Positions 1 through 8,699 of a stretch of DNA of 64,000 nucleotides are shown piece after piece. The notes under the pieces are model-generated. The model did no database searches. It saw only the letters and a list, made by a program, of their open reading frames with translations, and was not told where the DNA came from. Numbering within the stretch: the stretch's first letter is position 1; the number at the start of each line of letters is the position of its first letter. The translations under genes and the position numbers were made by a program. Source of the stretch: Sphingobium sp. SYK-6 (lineage in GTDB: Bacteria; Pseudomonadota; Alphaproteobacteria; Sphingomonadales; Sphingomonadaceae); NCBI RefSeq assembly GCF_000283515.1, contig NC_015976.1, positions 2,636,501-2,700,500 of the forward strand, in the 5' to 3' direction.

Positions 1-649
1 AGCGATAGGCCGCCATGGTCACGTCGTTCGCGCCCTGCATCAGCGCGATCTCGGCCGGCGTCTTGCGCATCCGGCAACCGCGCACCACGGGATTGGCCGA
101 CACCAGCTTCACGTCCGGCAAGGCGCGCTTCAATCCGTCGATGGCGAAATAGCGCACGGTCTCCTCGATGCCGACCGGCCGCCCGGCAAGGCCCCGATCC
201 TTCAGGAACCCGGCGACAAGCTTGAGCGGATCCTCATCCTCCTGCCAGACGCGCACCTCCGCCTTGATGTCCAGCATCTGCTCGATGGAAGGCGCCTCGA
301 AGAACGGCGTGACGATGCCTGCCTCGCCCTCGGCTGGTAGGATCACGGCGGTCAGCCGCTCGCTGCGCCACCATTTGATGCCGGTGAAATAGACGAGGCT
401 CGAACCCGGCTCGATGAGCACCGCGCCGATCCCGTTCTCGCGCATGAGCGCCTGCGCCCGCTGCACGCGCGCAGCGCGCTCCGCCGTGCTGATGGGGGCA
501 AGACCGCCGGTGAGGCTCTTGAGCTCCGCCAGATCCGGCTCGGCGGCCCGGACGACAGGGGAGCGCGCAAGGTTCGCTCCCAGGAAAAGCGCACCCCCCG
601 CCCCGGCAAGCCACTGGCGGCGCGAAAGCCGCGGCAATTGTCCCATCAT
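1..649 (-). CDS. Xaa-Pro peptidase family (M24) protein, Tat-exported, 3' part missing
   Basis: A reading frame starts at an ATG-ATG pair (649/646) and runs off the left edge, so about 216 N-terminal residues are visible. The N-terminus carries a twin-arginine signal (SRRQWLAG followed by a hydrophobic stretch and an Ala-x-Ala-like site), which indicates folded export by Tat. The rest matches the N-terminal creatinase/prolidase domain of M24 metallopeptidases: 'SLVYFTGIKWWRSERL', then 'GIEETVRYFAIDGLKRALPD', and the start of the catalytic half at 'RGCRMRKTPAEIALMQGAN'. The metal ligands lie outside the window, so activity cannot be judged. It lies 139 bp downstream of the ETF-QO gene on the same strand. 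The role is probably periplasmic cleavage of X-Pro peptides or a related amidohydrolase reaction. Confidence 0.8.
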   Translation of the reverse strand, partial: MMGQLPRLSRRQWLAGAGGALFLGANLARSPVVRAAEPDLAELKSLTGGLAPISTAERAARVQRAQALMRENGIGAVLIEPGSSLVYFTGIKWWRSERLTAVILPAEGEAGIVTPFFEAPSIEQMLDIKAEVRVWQEDEDPLKLVAGFLKDRGLAGRPVGIEETVRYFAIDGLKRALPDVKLVSANPVVRGCRMRKTPAEIALMQGANDVTMAAYR

Positions 650-788
650 CGAGCCCCCTCAAGATCAAAAGATTGATCGTAGATCGTAGACGATCTGGAT
701 AACCGCATTATCCGTTCATCGGCAATGCCAATGTGCGGGGCCCGAAGCCATCGCTGACGAAAGCCGTCCCGGCGACGGTGCAGACCCT

Positions 789-2441
789 TCACATGTTCGG
801 ATAAGTCGGACCGCCGCCGCCCTCGGGCGCGACCCAATTGATGTTCTGCAACGGATCCTTGATGTCGCAGGTCTTGCAGTGGACGCAGTTCTGCGCGTTG
901 ATCTGGAACCGGGCCTCGCCTTCTTCGTCCGTCAGCACCTCATAGACGCCGGCCGGGCAGTAACGCTGGGCCGGCTCGTCATAGAGCGGCAGATTATAGC
1001 GGATCGGCACGTCCGGGTCCTTGAGCTGCAGATGGACCGGCTGGTCCTCCTCGTGATTCGTGCCCGAGAGAAACACCGACGAGAGGCGATCGAAGCTGAT
1101 GACGCCATCGGGCCGGGGATAGTCGATCCTGTGGCACTGGTCCCTGCGCCAGAGCTTGGTGTGATCGGCCTTGTTGCGCAGCGTGATCGGCAGGCCGATG
1201 CGCAGCTGGCGCATCCACATGTCGATGCCCGCCGCCAGCGTGCCGAGCGTGTTGCCGAACCGGGCCAGCGCGGGCCCGGCATTGCGCACCATCTTGAGCT
1301 CGTCCGCCACCCAGCTCGTCTCGAGAGCAGCGGGATAGGCCTCCAGCGTGTCGCCGGAGCGATCCGCCGTGACCGCATCGAAAGCGGCGTCGGCCGCCAG
1401 CATCGCGGACTTCATGGCAGTATGCGTGCCCTTGATGCGCGGCACGTTCACGAAGCCGGCCGAGCAGCCGATGAGCGCCGCGCCGGGCATCACCAGACGG
1501 GGCACGGACTGCCAGCCGCCTTCATTGATGACGCGCGCGCCATAGGAAACGCGCTTGCCGCCTTCCAGGACCACGCGGATGGCGGGATGCTGCTTCCAGC
1601 GCTGGAATTCCTCGAACGGGCTGAGATGGGGATTGCGGTAACCCAGACCGACCACGAAGCCGAGCGCCACCTGCCCGTTCGCCTGATGATAAAGGAAGCC
1701 TCCGCCATAAGCGTCCGTCAGCGGCCAGCCCTGCGTGTGGATGACGCGGCCGGGCACATGCTTCGCCGGATCGATGTCCCACAGCTCCTTGCAGCCCAGC
1801 CCGTAGGTCTGGGGATCGCAATCCGCCTCCAGATCGAAGCGCGCCTTGAGCTGCTTGGTGAGATGGCCGCGCGCGCCCTCGGCAAAGAGCGTGTAGCGCG
1901 CGTGAAGCTCGAGACCGGGCTGATAATCGGGCTTGCGGCTGCCGTCGCGCGCGATGCCCATGTCGCCGGTGGCGACGCCCTTCACCGACCCGTCCTCATG
2001 ATAGAGGATCTCGGCGGCCGGGAAGCCGGGGAAGATTTCCACGCCCATCCCTTCCGCCTGCTCCGCCAGCCAGCGGCACAGCGAACCCAGCGAACCTGTG
2101 TAGGTACCCTTGTTGTGCATGAAGGGCGGCGTGAAGATATGCGGGATCGCCACCTTGCCGGACGCACTGAGGAACCAGTGGACATTCTCGGTGACGGGCA
2201 CCTGGGCGAGCGGGCAATCCGTGTTCCGCCAGTCCGGCAGAAGCTCGTCCAGCGCCCTGGGATCGATCACGGCGCCCGAGAGAATATGCGCGCCGATTTC
2301 CGAACCTTTTTCCAGCACGCAGACGCTGAGCTCGGCGCCGGTTTCGGCGGCGCGCTGCTTCAGGCGGATCGCGGCGCTCAGGCCCGCGGGCCCGCCGCCA
2401 ACGATCACCACGTCATATGGCATGGATTCCCGTTCGGACAT
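789..2441 (-). CDS. Electron transfer flavoprotein-ubiquinone oxidoreductase (ETF-QO)
   Basis: This inner-membrane flavoprotein passes electrons from reduced ETF (fed by acyl-CoA dehydrogenases) to ubiquinone. The protein is 550 aa, the usual family length. It opens with an FAD Rossmann motif (DVVIVGGGPAGLSAA, residues ~9-23) and ends with the 4Fe-4S ligands (CPAGVYEV, then CVHCKTC) and the typical tail 'NINWVAPEGGGGPTYPNM'. I chose the ATG at 2441 (MSERESMPYD) because GGAGAG sits 5 nt upstream; a longer in-frame start at 2504 has no such support. It fits a genome rich in acyl-CoA metabolism, as seen elsewhere in this window. It is transcribed divergently from the UDG-like gene at 2558. Confidence 0.96.
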   Translation of the reverse strand: MSERESMPYDVVIVGGGPAGLSAAIRLKQRAAETGAELSVCVLEKGSEIGAHILSGAVIDPRALDELLPDWRNTDCPLAQVPVTENVHWFLSASGKVAIPHIFTPPFMHNKGTYTGSLGSLCRWLAEQAEGMGVEIFPGFPAAEILYHEDGSVKGVATGDMGIARDGSRKPDYQPGLELHARYTLFAEGARGHLTKQLKARFDLEADCDPQTYGLGCKELWDIDPAKHVPGRVIHTQGWPLTDAYGGGFLYHQANGQVALGFVVGLGYRNPHLSPFEEFQRWKQHPAIRVVLEGGKRVSYGARVINEGGWQSVPRLVMPGAALIGCSAGFVNVPRIKGTHTAMKSAMLAADAAFDAVTADRSGDTLEAYPAALETSWVADELKMVRNAGPALARFGNTLGTLAAGIDMWMRQLRIGLPITLRNKADHTKLWRRDQCHRIDYPRPDGVISFDRLSSVFLSGTNHEEDQPVHLQLKDPDVPIRYNLPLYDEPAQRYCPAGVYEVLTDEEGEARFQINAQNCVHCKTCDIKDPLQNINWVAPEGGGGPTYPNM

Positions 2442-2557
2442 GATGGCTCTCCGTAGCATCGACCGGGGTCCGGTCGCCGCAATTCTCAAACGTCTTGCGG
2501 TCACCCGCGATGCGGCAGAGTTGACCGCGCCGTCAACCTCTGTCTCTTAGCAACGCG

Positions 2558-3358
2558 ATGCGGGGTAGAGAACAAAGCAGTCTGGAGGAGGCGGTCCGGT
2601 CCTACGCGCTGTGGTGGCGCGATGCGGGACTGCACTGCGCGACCGAATCCGGCGCCCATGGCTGGCGGACGGCGCGTCCGGCGCCGTTCTGGCAGGAGAC
2701 GCCGGGTGCCGATCGGGCGCAGCCGCCCGAAATATCGGCGGCGCCTGCCCTGACGACGAGCACGGTCGCGCACGCCCCTGCCCCGGCCGCCATTGCCACG
2801 CCGATGCCGGGCGATCTCCCCGCTTTCCTTGCCTGGCTCGCCAGTGATCCGGACCAGCCGGAAGCTACATGGAGCGGCCCGCAGATCCTGCCGCCGCTGC
2901 GCGAACAGATGCGCTTGCTGTTCATCGTCGAGATGCCATGGGCGCAGGCGAGCGACAGCGAGACGGTACTGGCGCCCGAGCAGCGGCATTTCGTCGAGGC
3001 GATGACGGCCAGCCTGGGGCTGAACGCCGATGACATGGCAATCGCCTCGCTCGCAACACGGCGCCCGCCCGGCTCCCTGCTCGACGAAGCGACGCTGGCG
3101 CAGCTCGCGGGGCGGATGACGCATTATCTGGGCCTTGCCCGGCCCGGCGGCGCCGTGATCCTGAGCGATCGCACCAGCCGCGCCCTGATCGGCGCGCCAT
3201 GGCGGCCGGGCATGGACATCCTGCCCGAGATCGCCCATTCAGGCGGCGGGACGAGCGCGGTCGCGCTGCCCGGGCCGGATCTGCTGATGAACCGGCCGGC
3301 AGCGAAGGCCAGAAGCTGGCAGGCCCTGCGCCTGCTCCATGGGGTATTGAACGGATGA
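2558..3358 (+). CDS. Uracil-DNA glycosylase-like superfamily protein, divergent
   Basis: A 266-aa protein with an Ala/Pro-rich linker around residues 75-95 followed by a domain that looks like a degenerate family-4/5 uracil-DNA glycosylase. The supporting features are 'LLFIVEMPWAQ', a segment with 'RRPPG', and a C-terminal 'LLMNRPAAKARSWQALRLL' that resembles the 'PSYLLRNPAAKRETW' end of UDG-like proteins. The 4Fe-4S cysteines of true family-4 enzymes are not evident, so catalytic activity is doubtful. The stop codon overlaps the ATG of the downstream transglycosylase (ATGA), implying translational coupling. The start is the first in-frame ATG and has no clear ribosome binding site. Function is unproven; DNA repair is only an inference from fold similarity. 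Confidence 0.7.
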   Translation: MRGREQSSLEEAVRSYALWWRDAGLHCATESGAHGWRTARPAPFWQETPGADRAQPPEISAAPALTTSTVAHAPAPAAIATPMPGDLPAFLAWLASDPDQPEATWSGPQILPPLREQMRLLFIVEMPWAQASDSETVLAPEQRHFVEAMTASLGLNADDMAIASLATRRPPGSLLDEATLAQLAGRMTHYLGLARPGGAVILSDRTSRALIGAPWRPGMDILPEIAHSGGGTSAVALPGPDLLMNRPAAKARSWQALRLLHGVLNG

Positions 3359-5127
3359 CTCGCGCAAGGATGGCCGCGCTTCTCGCGGCGATAAGCTTCG
3401 GTGGACTCGCCGCTCCGGCAGCGGCGGCCCCGACGGCAGCGACGGCCATCGCGCAGAAAGGATCGGCGATCGTGCCGGTCAGCGCGGACGAGCGCGCGCG
3501 CTATGGCGTGGTGGTCGCCGCGCTCAATGACCAACGCTGGGCCGAGGCAAAGACCGCGATCCTCGCGCTCGACGAGACGGACAGCATGCGCGCGCACCTG
3601 CTCGCCGAACTCTATCTCGCCAAGGGCTCGCCGCGCGTCGAATTGTTCGACCTGCTCGACATTCTCGCCAAGGCGCCCACCCTGCCCCAGGCCGAGCGGC
3701 TCGCTGCCCTGGCCAAGAAGCGCGGCGCGCAGCTCCTGCCCGATCTGCCCGCGACCCGGCAGCTCATGTGGACCGGTACATCGCCCCAGCGGCGCATCCT
3801 GCGCGCGATCTCCGGCGATACCGCGGCCGACAAGCTGCGCGGCCAGCTTCTCCAGTATATCAAGGACGACAAGCCGGCGGACGGCGAATCCCTGCTCTCG
3901 ATCGCCGAGGCGGACCTGACCATCGAGGGTCGCACCGAACTGCGCCAGCGGCTCGCCTGGTCCTATTATATCTGCGGTGACATCGCCAATGCCCGGCGCC
4001 TCGCCGACATGGCAGCGCAGGGCGGCAGCGGCGCCTTCCTTGCCCCGGCGCAATGGGTCGCCGGCCTCGCCGCCTGGCGCCAGAAGCAATGGAATGCCGC
4101 CGCCACCGCTTTCTACCAGGCCGCAGTCAACAGCGCCGACGCGGACATGCGCAGCGGCAGCTATTTCTGGGCGGCGCGCGCAGTGATGGCCGACCGGCGC
4201 CCCGAGCGCGTGAATGCCCTACTGCGCGCCGCCGCCCGCGACGAAGAGACCTTCTACGGGCTGCTCGCCCGCGAGACGCTGGGCCTCGGCCCGAGCGCCA
4301 CGCTCGCGCGCGGGCATGTCTCGGCGGAGGAATGGGCCGCACTCTCGACACGCGCCAATGTCCGCAATGCCGTGATCCTCGCATCGCTCGGGCGCAGCGC
4401 GGAAGCCGACGAAGTGCTGCGTCACGAAGCGGCGCTGAGCGGTGATAGCCATTACACGGCGCTCGTCCATCTCGCGTCCGATCTCTCGCTGCCCACCACG
4501 CAGCTCTGGCTCGCGCAGCGATCGCCCAGCGGCCGCATGTCCGCCGCTTATGCACGCTATCCGCGCCCGGACTGGACTCCGGTGAATGGCTGGCAGGTCG
4601 ACCGCGCGCTGGTCTATGCGCATGCCTTGCAGGAATCGCGCTTCCAGACCAACGCCCGCAGCCAGGCGGACGCACGCGGCGTGATGCAGGTGCGCCCCGG
4701 CACCGGCGGCGAACTGGCCGCCGACGCGGGCATGAGCTTCTCGGACGACCAGCTCTATGATCCCTCGGTCAGCCTCGCGCTGGGCCAGCTCTATCTCAAG
4801 AAGCTCAGCCGCATGCGCGCCACGGGCGGGCTGCTGCCCAAGGTCGTCGCCGCATACAATGCCGGGCCGGTGCCGATCGAGAAATGGAACGTCCAGGTGC
4901 GTGACGAGGGTGATCCGCTGCTCTTCATCGAATCCGTGCCTTATTACGAGACGCGGGCCTATCTGAACGCGGTGCTGCGCAATTACTGGATCTACCAGAT
5001 GGACGAGAAAGGCACTTCGCCGGCGCTCGCGGCCATGGCGCAGGGCCTGTGGACCCGCTTCCCGGACAGCGGCCAGACCGTGGCGGTGCGCATGGAGCCC
5101 AGTGGGGTCGTCTTCGGTGCCCAATGA
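3355..5127 (+). CDS. slt: Soluble lytic murein transglycosylase
   Basis: A periplasmic enzyme that cleaves the MurNAc-GlcNAc bond of peptidoglycan, leaving 1,6-anhydroMurNAc. The 590-aa protein starts at the ATG overlapping the previous stop (3355) and has a signal peptide (MTRARMAALLAAISFGG followed by APAAAA). A long alpha-helical superhelix region precedes the C-terminal SLT domain (~420-560). The catalytic glutamate is in 'ALQESRF' near residue 426, followed by 'SQADARGVMQV' and 'AAYNAGP' near residue 498, all hallmark motifs. It overlaps moaB downstream, making a compact three-gene unit with the UDG-like gene. Confidence 0.93.
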   Translation: MTRARMAALLAAISFGGLAAPAAAAPTAATAIAQKGSAIVPVSADERARYGVVVAALNDQRWAEAKTAILALDETDSMRAHLLAELYLAKGSPRVELFDLLDILAKAPTLPQAERLAALAKKRGAQLLPDLPATRQLMWTGTSPQRRILRAISGDTAADKLRGQLLQYIKDDKPADGESLLSIAEADLTIEGRTELRQRLAWSYYICGDIANARRLADMAAQGGSGAFLAPAQWVAGLAAWRQKQWNAAATAFYQAAVNSADADMRSGSYFWAARAVMADRRPERVNALLRAAARDEETFYGLLARETLGLGPSATLARGHVSAEEWAALSTRANVRNAVILASLGRSAEADEVLRHEAALSGDSHYTALVHLASDLSLPTTQLWLAQRSPSGRMSAAYARYPRPDWTPVNGWQVDRALVYAHALQESRFQTNARSQADARGVMQVRPGTGGELAADAGMSFSDDQLYDPSVSLALGQLYLKKLSRMRATGGLLPKVVAAYNAGPVPIEKWNVQVRDEGDPLLFIESVPYYETRAYLNAVLRNYWIYQMDEKGTSPALAAMAQGLWTRFPDSGQTVAVRMEPSGVVFGAQ

Positions 5128-5644
5128 TGACAGCCGGCCGTTTCTGCCGGTCAACATCGCGCTCCTGACCGTCTCGGACAGTCGCACTCGCCTCGACGAC
5201 CGCTCCGGCGATCTCCTCGCCGAGCGCATCGCCACCGCCGGCCATGTGCTCAAGGCACGCGAGATCAGCCGGGACAGCGTCGAGGACATCCTCGCCCACA
5301 TGCATCGCTGGATCGACGATCCGCAGATCGACGTCATCATCACCACGGGCGGCACCGGCGTGACCGGCCGCGACGTGACGCCCGAGGCGATCGAGAAGAT
5401 CCAGGACAAGCCCATTCCCGGCTTCGGAGAGCTGTTCCGCTGGATCAGCTTCCAGTCGATCGGCACCTCGACCATCCAGTCCCGCGCCTGCGCCTGCGTC
5501 ACGCGCGGCACTTATGTGTTCGCGCTCCCCGGTTCGACCGGCGCGGTGAAGGACGGCTGGGACCAGATCCTTGTGCACCAGCTCGACAGCCGGTTCCGGC
5601 CCTGCAACTTCGTGGAACTGATGCCGCGACTGCTAGAAAAATAA
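5117..5644 (+). CDS. moaB: Molybdenum cofactor biosynthesis protein B
   Basis: MoaB/MogA-type protein of about 175 aa that adenylylates molybdopterin or otherwise helps molybdenum insertion. Motifs seen: 'LTVSDSRTRLDDRSGDLL', the molybdopterin-binding 'ITTGGTGVTGRDVTPEAI' and the C-terminal 'FALPGSTGAVKDGW'. There is no ATG at the 5' end. In-frame GTG codons occur at 5102 and 5117; I prefer 5117 (VPNDDSRPFLPVN) because the conserved domain begins just after it. Either start overlaps the slt stop at 5125-5127. A molybdopterin enzyme (sulfite-oxidase-like, 46638-47294) elsewhere in the window would need this cofactor. A hairpin terminator follows at once. Confidence 0.92.
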   Translation: MPNDDSRPFLPVNIALLTVSDSRTRLDDRSGDLLAERIATAGHVLKAREISRDSVEDILAHMHRWIDDPQIDVIITTGGTGVTGRDVTPEAIEKIQDKPIPGFGELFRWISFQSIGTSTIQSRACACVTRGTYVFALPGSTGAVKDGWDQILVHQLDSRFRPCNFVELMPRLLEK

Positions 5645-5670
5645 GGGCCCCCGCTGTCGCGGGAGCCCTT
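5643..5670 (+). terminator. Hairpin terminator after moaB
   Basis: A 12-bp stem with one mismatch and a TGTC loop: AAGGGC-C-CCCGC pairs with GCGGG-A-GCCCTT. It starts in the moaB stop codon. The gene on the far side (OmpA-like) converges on it, so it may serve both strands, although no long T-run is present. Confidence 0.7.
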
Positions 5671-5735
5671 CGGACCGAGCCGTGCAGACCCGTGGCCCGG
5701 GAGCCCGGGGGCGAGCGCGGCCCGCCCCCAGGCGC

Positions 5736-6611
5736 TTACAAACCTTCGACGGCCTTGCTGACCAGAACGTTCACCGCGACGCGGCGGTTCTGCGCCTTGC
5801 CTTCTGGCGTCGTGTTGTCTGCCACCGGGTCCGCCATCGCCATACCGGTCGGCGTCAGCATGCGGTAGGGCTTCCAGCGGCAGGCCTGCTGCAGATAATT
5901 GACGACGCGCGCGGCGCGCTTCTCGCTCAGCACCTGATTGAAATCCTCGCTTCCGGTCGCATCGGTATATCCGATGACGAGCAGCAGGGCATTGTCCATG
6001 CCTTCGGCCGTCGCGGCGGCATTGCACAGATCGGCCTTCGCCTGCTCGGACAGGACGGCCTTGCCGGTATCGAAATTCACGTTGATCGTGTTCTTGACAT
6101 TATACTGGTCAATATCGGCAACGCGGCCGCGCAGCGCTTCGGTGGCTGCGGTCTGCTCCTCGAAGCCCTGCGCCGTGCCGGTGCGGATCATCGCGGCGGT
6201 CTTGAAATCATTGTTCTTGAACGTGATCTGCCGTGCCACCAGCTCTCCGTTTTCCAGCTGGGCGGTCTTGATGGTCACCGGAAGACCATTGAGCAGCGAT
6301 TCCGTCGTCGGCGTGGTGCGCCGGCCGAACAGGCCGCTGGTGGCCTTGAGCTTGGTCGCCTCGTCAAAGGCGACAACTGTCCGCGAGCCGTCCTCGGTCG
6401 TGACCTGCAGCCGGTTATCCTTGCGCGCGGAAATGAAGCCCTTGACCTCGGGTCCGTCGATCCGTTGCCCGTAGATATTGATGTCGTCGCCGGCGGCGAC
6501 GTCGTCGCTGCCTGCAGCCTGCGTCTGCGCCATCAGGCCGCCGGAGACCGGCATGGCCAGCATGGCGAGCGCAAGAAGATGGTGACTGGGTTTTCCGGAC
6601 ATGAAACGCAT
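5736..6611 (-). CDS. OmpA-family outer-membrane/peptidoglycan-associated protein
   Basis: A 291-aa exported protein. After MRFMSGK comes a hydrophobic signal segment ending near 'GLMAQTQA', then a region of about 130 residues without a recognised domain, then a C-terminal OmpA domain (~165-290). Hallmarks are 'INVNFDTGKAVLS', 'VIGYTDATGSEDFNQVLSEKRA' and 'NRRVAVNVL', which bind diaminopimelate in peptidoglycan. The ATG at 6611 is preceded by GGGAG at good spacing; an upstream in-frame start at 6671 is not supported. It probably anchors the envelope or acts as a porin-like scaffold. The middle region ('FISARKDNRLQVTTEDGSRT', 'FDEATKLKATSG') looks like a DUF5666-style beta domain, a weak impression only. 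Confidence 0.88.
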   Translation of the reverse strand: MRFMSGKPSHHLLALAMLAMPVSGGLMAQTQAAGSDDVAAGDDINIYGQRIDGPEVKGFISARKDNRLQVTTEDGSRTVVAFDEATKLKATSGLFGRRTTPTTESLLNGLPVTIKTAQLENGELVARQITFKNNDFKTAAMIRTGTAQGFEEQTAATEALRGRVADIDQYNVKNTINVNFDTGKAVLSEQAKADLCNAAATAEGMDNALLLVIGYTDATGSEDFNQVLSEKRAARVVNYLQQACRWKPYRMLTPTGMAMADPVADNTTPEGKAQNRRVAVNVLVSKAVEGL

Positions 6612-6830
6612 AAAATTCTCCCTCGGACTCCCCTCCCTCGAACTGCCCCGGCTCAGGCTGTTCAGGGACACCTTTCTGCCAGATGAACCAACGAGGCGGA
6701 ACGCGTGATCCTGCCGCCCATCAGAGTGGATCGTGCGACGACCTGATGCGAAACAGGGGCGCCGCTTCCGGATTCAGACCAGCAGAGTCCGCGCCCATGC
6801 CGCGATGCGCGCGGCCGGGATGGCTCCGGA

Positions 6831-8369
6831 TCAGTAGCTCCGGCCGACGATCACCCGTTCCACCGCCGTCTCGCCGGTGAAGATGCAGGTGCCGGTGGCC
6901 GGCGCGGCGTCGAGCGGGGTGTTGCGCAGGGTGAGCTTCTCCCCCTTCAGCCACTCCTCGACCGCGTCGAGCGCGGCGCCGGTCGGCCTGGCCCATTCCA
7001 CCTCGACCCAGCCGGGCTTGTCCCCTTCGAACGCGGCGGCGAGCGCGGCCTTGTCGGTCACGTCGCGGCGGATGTTCGCCTCGAGCCGGCTCTTCGCATC
7101 GGCGTGGAGCGTCGCCTGGATGTCCTTCAGCGTCTCGGCCGCGCGCGCGATGAAATCGTCCTTCGGGAGGATCGCGCTCGCGAGCTTGCCGGCGTCGTTG
7201 TAGAGCCGGTCGCGGCGCAGCACGGAGACGTTCCCCCCCGCGACATCACGCCCGCCCACCTCGACGATGATCGGTGCGCCCTTCTTCACCCAGGACCAGC
7301 GCTTGTTGGCGGCCTTGATCGGCTTGCGGTCCAGCAGCACGCGCAGCGGCTCGCGGAACACATCCACTTCGCCGAGCGCCTTCGCCAGCGCCGCGCAATA
7401 GGCAATCACCGCCTCGTCTTCCGGATTGTCGCGCAGCATCGGCACGATGACGACCTGCCACGGCGCGATCATCGGCGGGCAGCGCAGCCCGTCATCGTCG
7501 CCATGCACCATGATGACGCCGCCGATCATGCGGGTGGACGTGCCCCAGCTCGTGGTGTGCGCGAACTGCTGCTGCCCTTCCGCATCCTGATAGCGGATGT
7601 TCGCCGCTTCCGCGAAACCGGTGCCCAGATAATGGGACGTGCCGGCCTGCAGCGCCTTGCCGTCCTGCATCATCGCCTCGATGGAATAAGTGGCGACGGC
7701 GCCGGGGAAGCGCTCATTTTCCGGCTTCTCGCCCGCGATCACCGGCATGGCGAGCTCCGTCTCGGCGAAATCGCGATACATCTCCAGCGCGCGCATCGTC
7801 TCCTTGCGGGCATCCGCCTCGTCGACATGCGCAGTATGCCCTTCCTGCCAGAGGAACTCGCTGGTGCGCAGGAACATGCGGGTGCGCATTTCCCAGCGCA
7901 CGACATTGGCCCACTGGTTGACCATGAGCGGCAGGTCCCGCCAGCTCTGCACCCAGCGGCTCATCGCCTGCCCGATCACCGTCTCCGATGTCGGCCGGAC
8001 GACCAGCGGCTCCTCCAGCTTCGAATCCGGATCCGGCTGGAGCTTGCCGTCGATAGCCTTGAGCCGATGATGCGTGACGACCGCCATCTCCTTGGCAAAG
8101 CCATCGACATGGTCGGCCTCCTTCTCGAAAAAGGACAAGGGGATGAACAGCGGGAAGTAGCAGTTCTCAACCCCTGCCGCCTTGATGCGCGCATCCATCA
8201 GCTTCTGGATGCGCTCCCAGATGCCGTAGCCCCACGGGCGAATGACCATGCAGCCGCGCACGCCGCTTTCCTCGGCCAGATCGCCCTCGCTGATGACGGC
8301 CTGATACCAGGCGGCGAAATCCTTCTGGCGGGTGACGGGCAGGGCATGCTTGATATTGGGAATGCTCAT
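6831..8369 (-). CDS. proS: Prolyl-tRNA synthetase (ProS type 3, short form)
   Basis: A class II aminoacyl-tRNA synthetase that charges tRNA-Pro. The 512-aa protein starts at MSIPNIKHALPVTRQKDF (8369) and lacks the internal editing insertion of long bacterial ProS, so it is the archaeal/eukaryote-like short type. Motifs include 'GCMVIRPWGYGIWERIQ', 'VVRPTSETVIGQAMSRWVQS' (motif 2 area), 'RTSEFLWQEGHTAH' and the C-terminal segment ending 'IVGRSY'. The longer in-frame extension to 8654 has a cysteine-rich, non-conserved sequence and is not coding. It is divergent from the TonB-dependent receptor gene. Confidence 0.95.
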   Translation of the reverse strand: MSIPNIKHALPVTRQKDFAAWYQAVISEGDLAEESGVRGCMVIRPWGYGIWERIQKLMDARIKAAGVENCYFPLFIPLSFFEKEADHVDGFAKEMAVVTHHRLKAIDGKLQPDPDSKLEEPLVVRPTSETVIGQAMSRWVQSWRDLPLMVNQWANVVRWEMRTRMFLRTSEFLWQEGHTAHVDEADARKETMRALEMYRDFAETELAMPVIAGEKPENERFPGAVATYSIEAMMQDGKALQAGTSHYLGTGFAEAANIRYQDAEGQQQFAHTTSWGTSTRMIGGVIMVHGDDDGLRCPPMIAPWQVVIVPMLRDNPEDEAVIAYCAALAKALGEVDVFREPLRVLLDRKPIKAANKRWSWVKKGAPIIVEVGGRDVAGGNVSVLRRDRLYNDAGKLASAILPKDDFIARAAETLKDIQATLHADAKSRLEANIRRDVTDKAALAAAFEGDKPGWVEVEWARPTGAALDAVEEWLKGEKLTLRNTPLDAAPATGTCIFTGETAVERVIVGRSY

Positions 8370-8699
8370 CGCTGCGACTTCTTGGTGAGAAATGGACCGG
8401 AGACGGCCTTTAGAGCGGCCGGCCTCAAATAAAAAGCACTCGATAGGCCCGGGCTGCACGGGTGCAGCGATCGGGCAGTGGACCGCCGGCCGAGCGCGTC
8501 CCTCGGTGCAGCAAATGCATGTTTCGCAATCACCCGTGTCCTGCATGCAATAGCACGCGTCATAAAAGCAACAGGAGTTGGAAGATCGTCGATCTCCGGC
8601 GCCGTCAGCACGCCTTCCCGCTTGCATCGATCCACGCGCTTCGCTTGGGGGCAATCAGCCCGGGGCACCCACAACCTCGAGAGAAAGAGGAGAGAGACC
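8370..8699. other. 330-bp divergent intergenic region between proS and the TonB receptor gene
   Basis: It must hold the proS promoter and the receptor promoter. It is relatively AT-rich around 8420-8440 and 8515-8575. I found no riboswitch consensus (the B12-box was looked for), no strong palindrome and no convincing small gene. The end nearest the receptor carries the purine-rich ribosome binding site GAGGAGAGAGACC directly before the ATG. Confidence 0.6.

Noticed and set aside
879..2456. A 525-codon frame antisense to the ETF-QO gene
   Set aside because: Shadow of a well-defined flavoprotein; no start signal and no family features.
8370..8699. Possible cobalamin riboswitch before the TonB receptor gene
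   Set aside because: No B12-box or typical stem arrangement is found.
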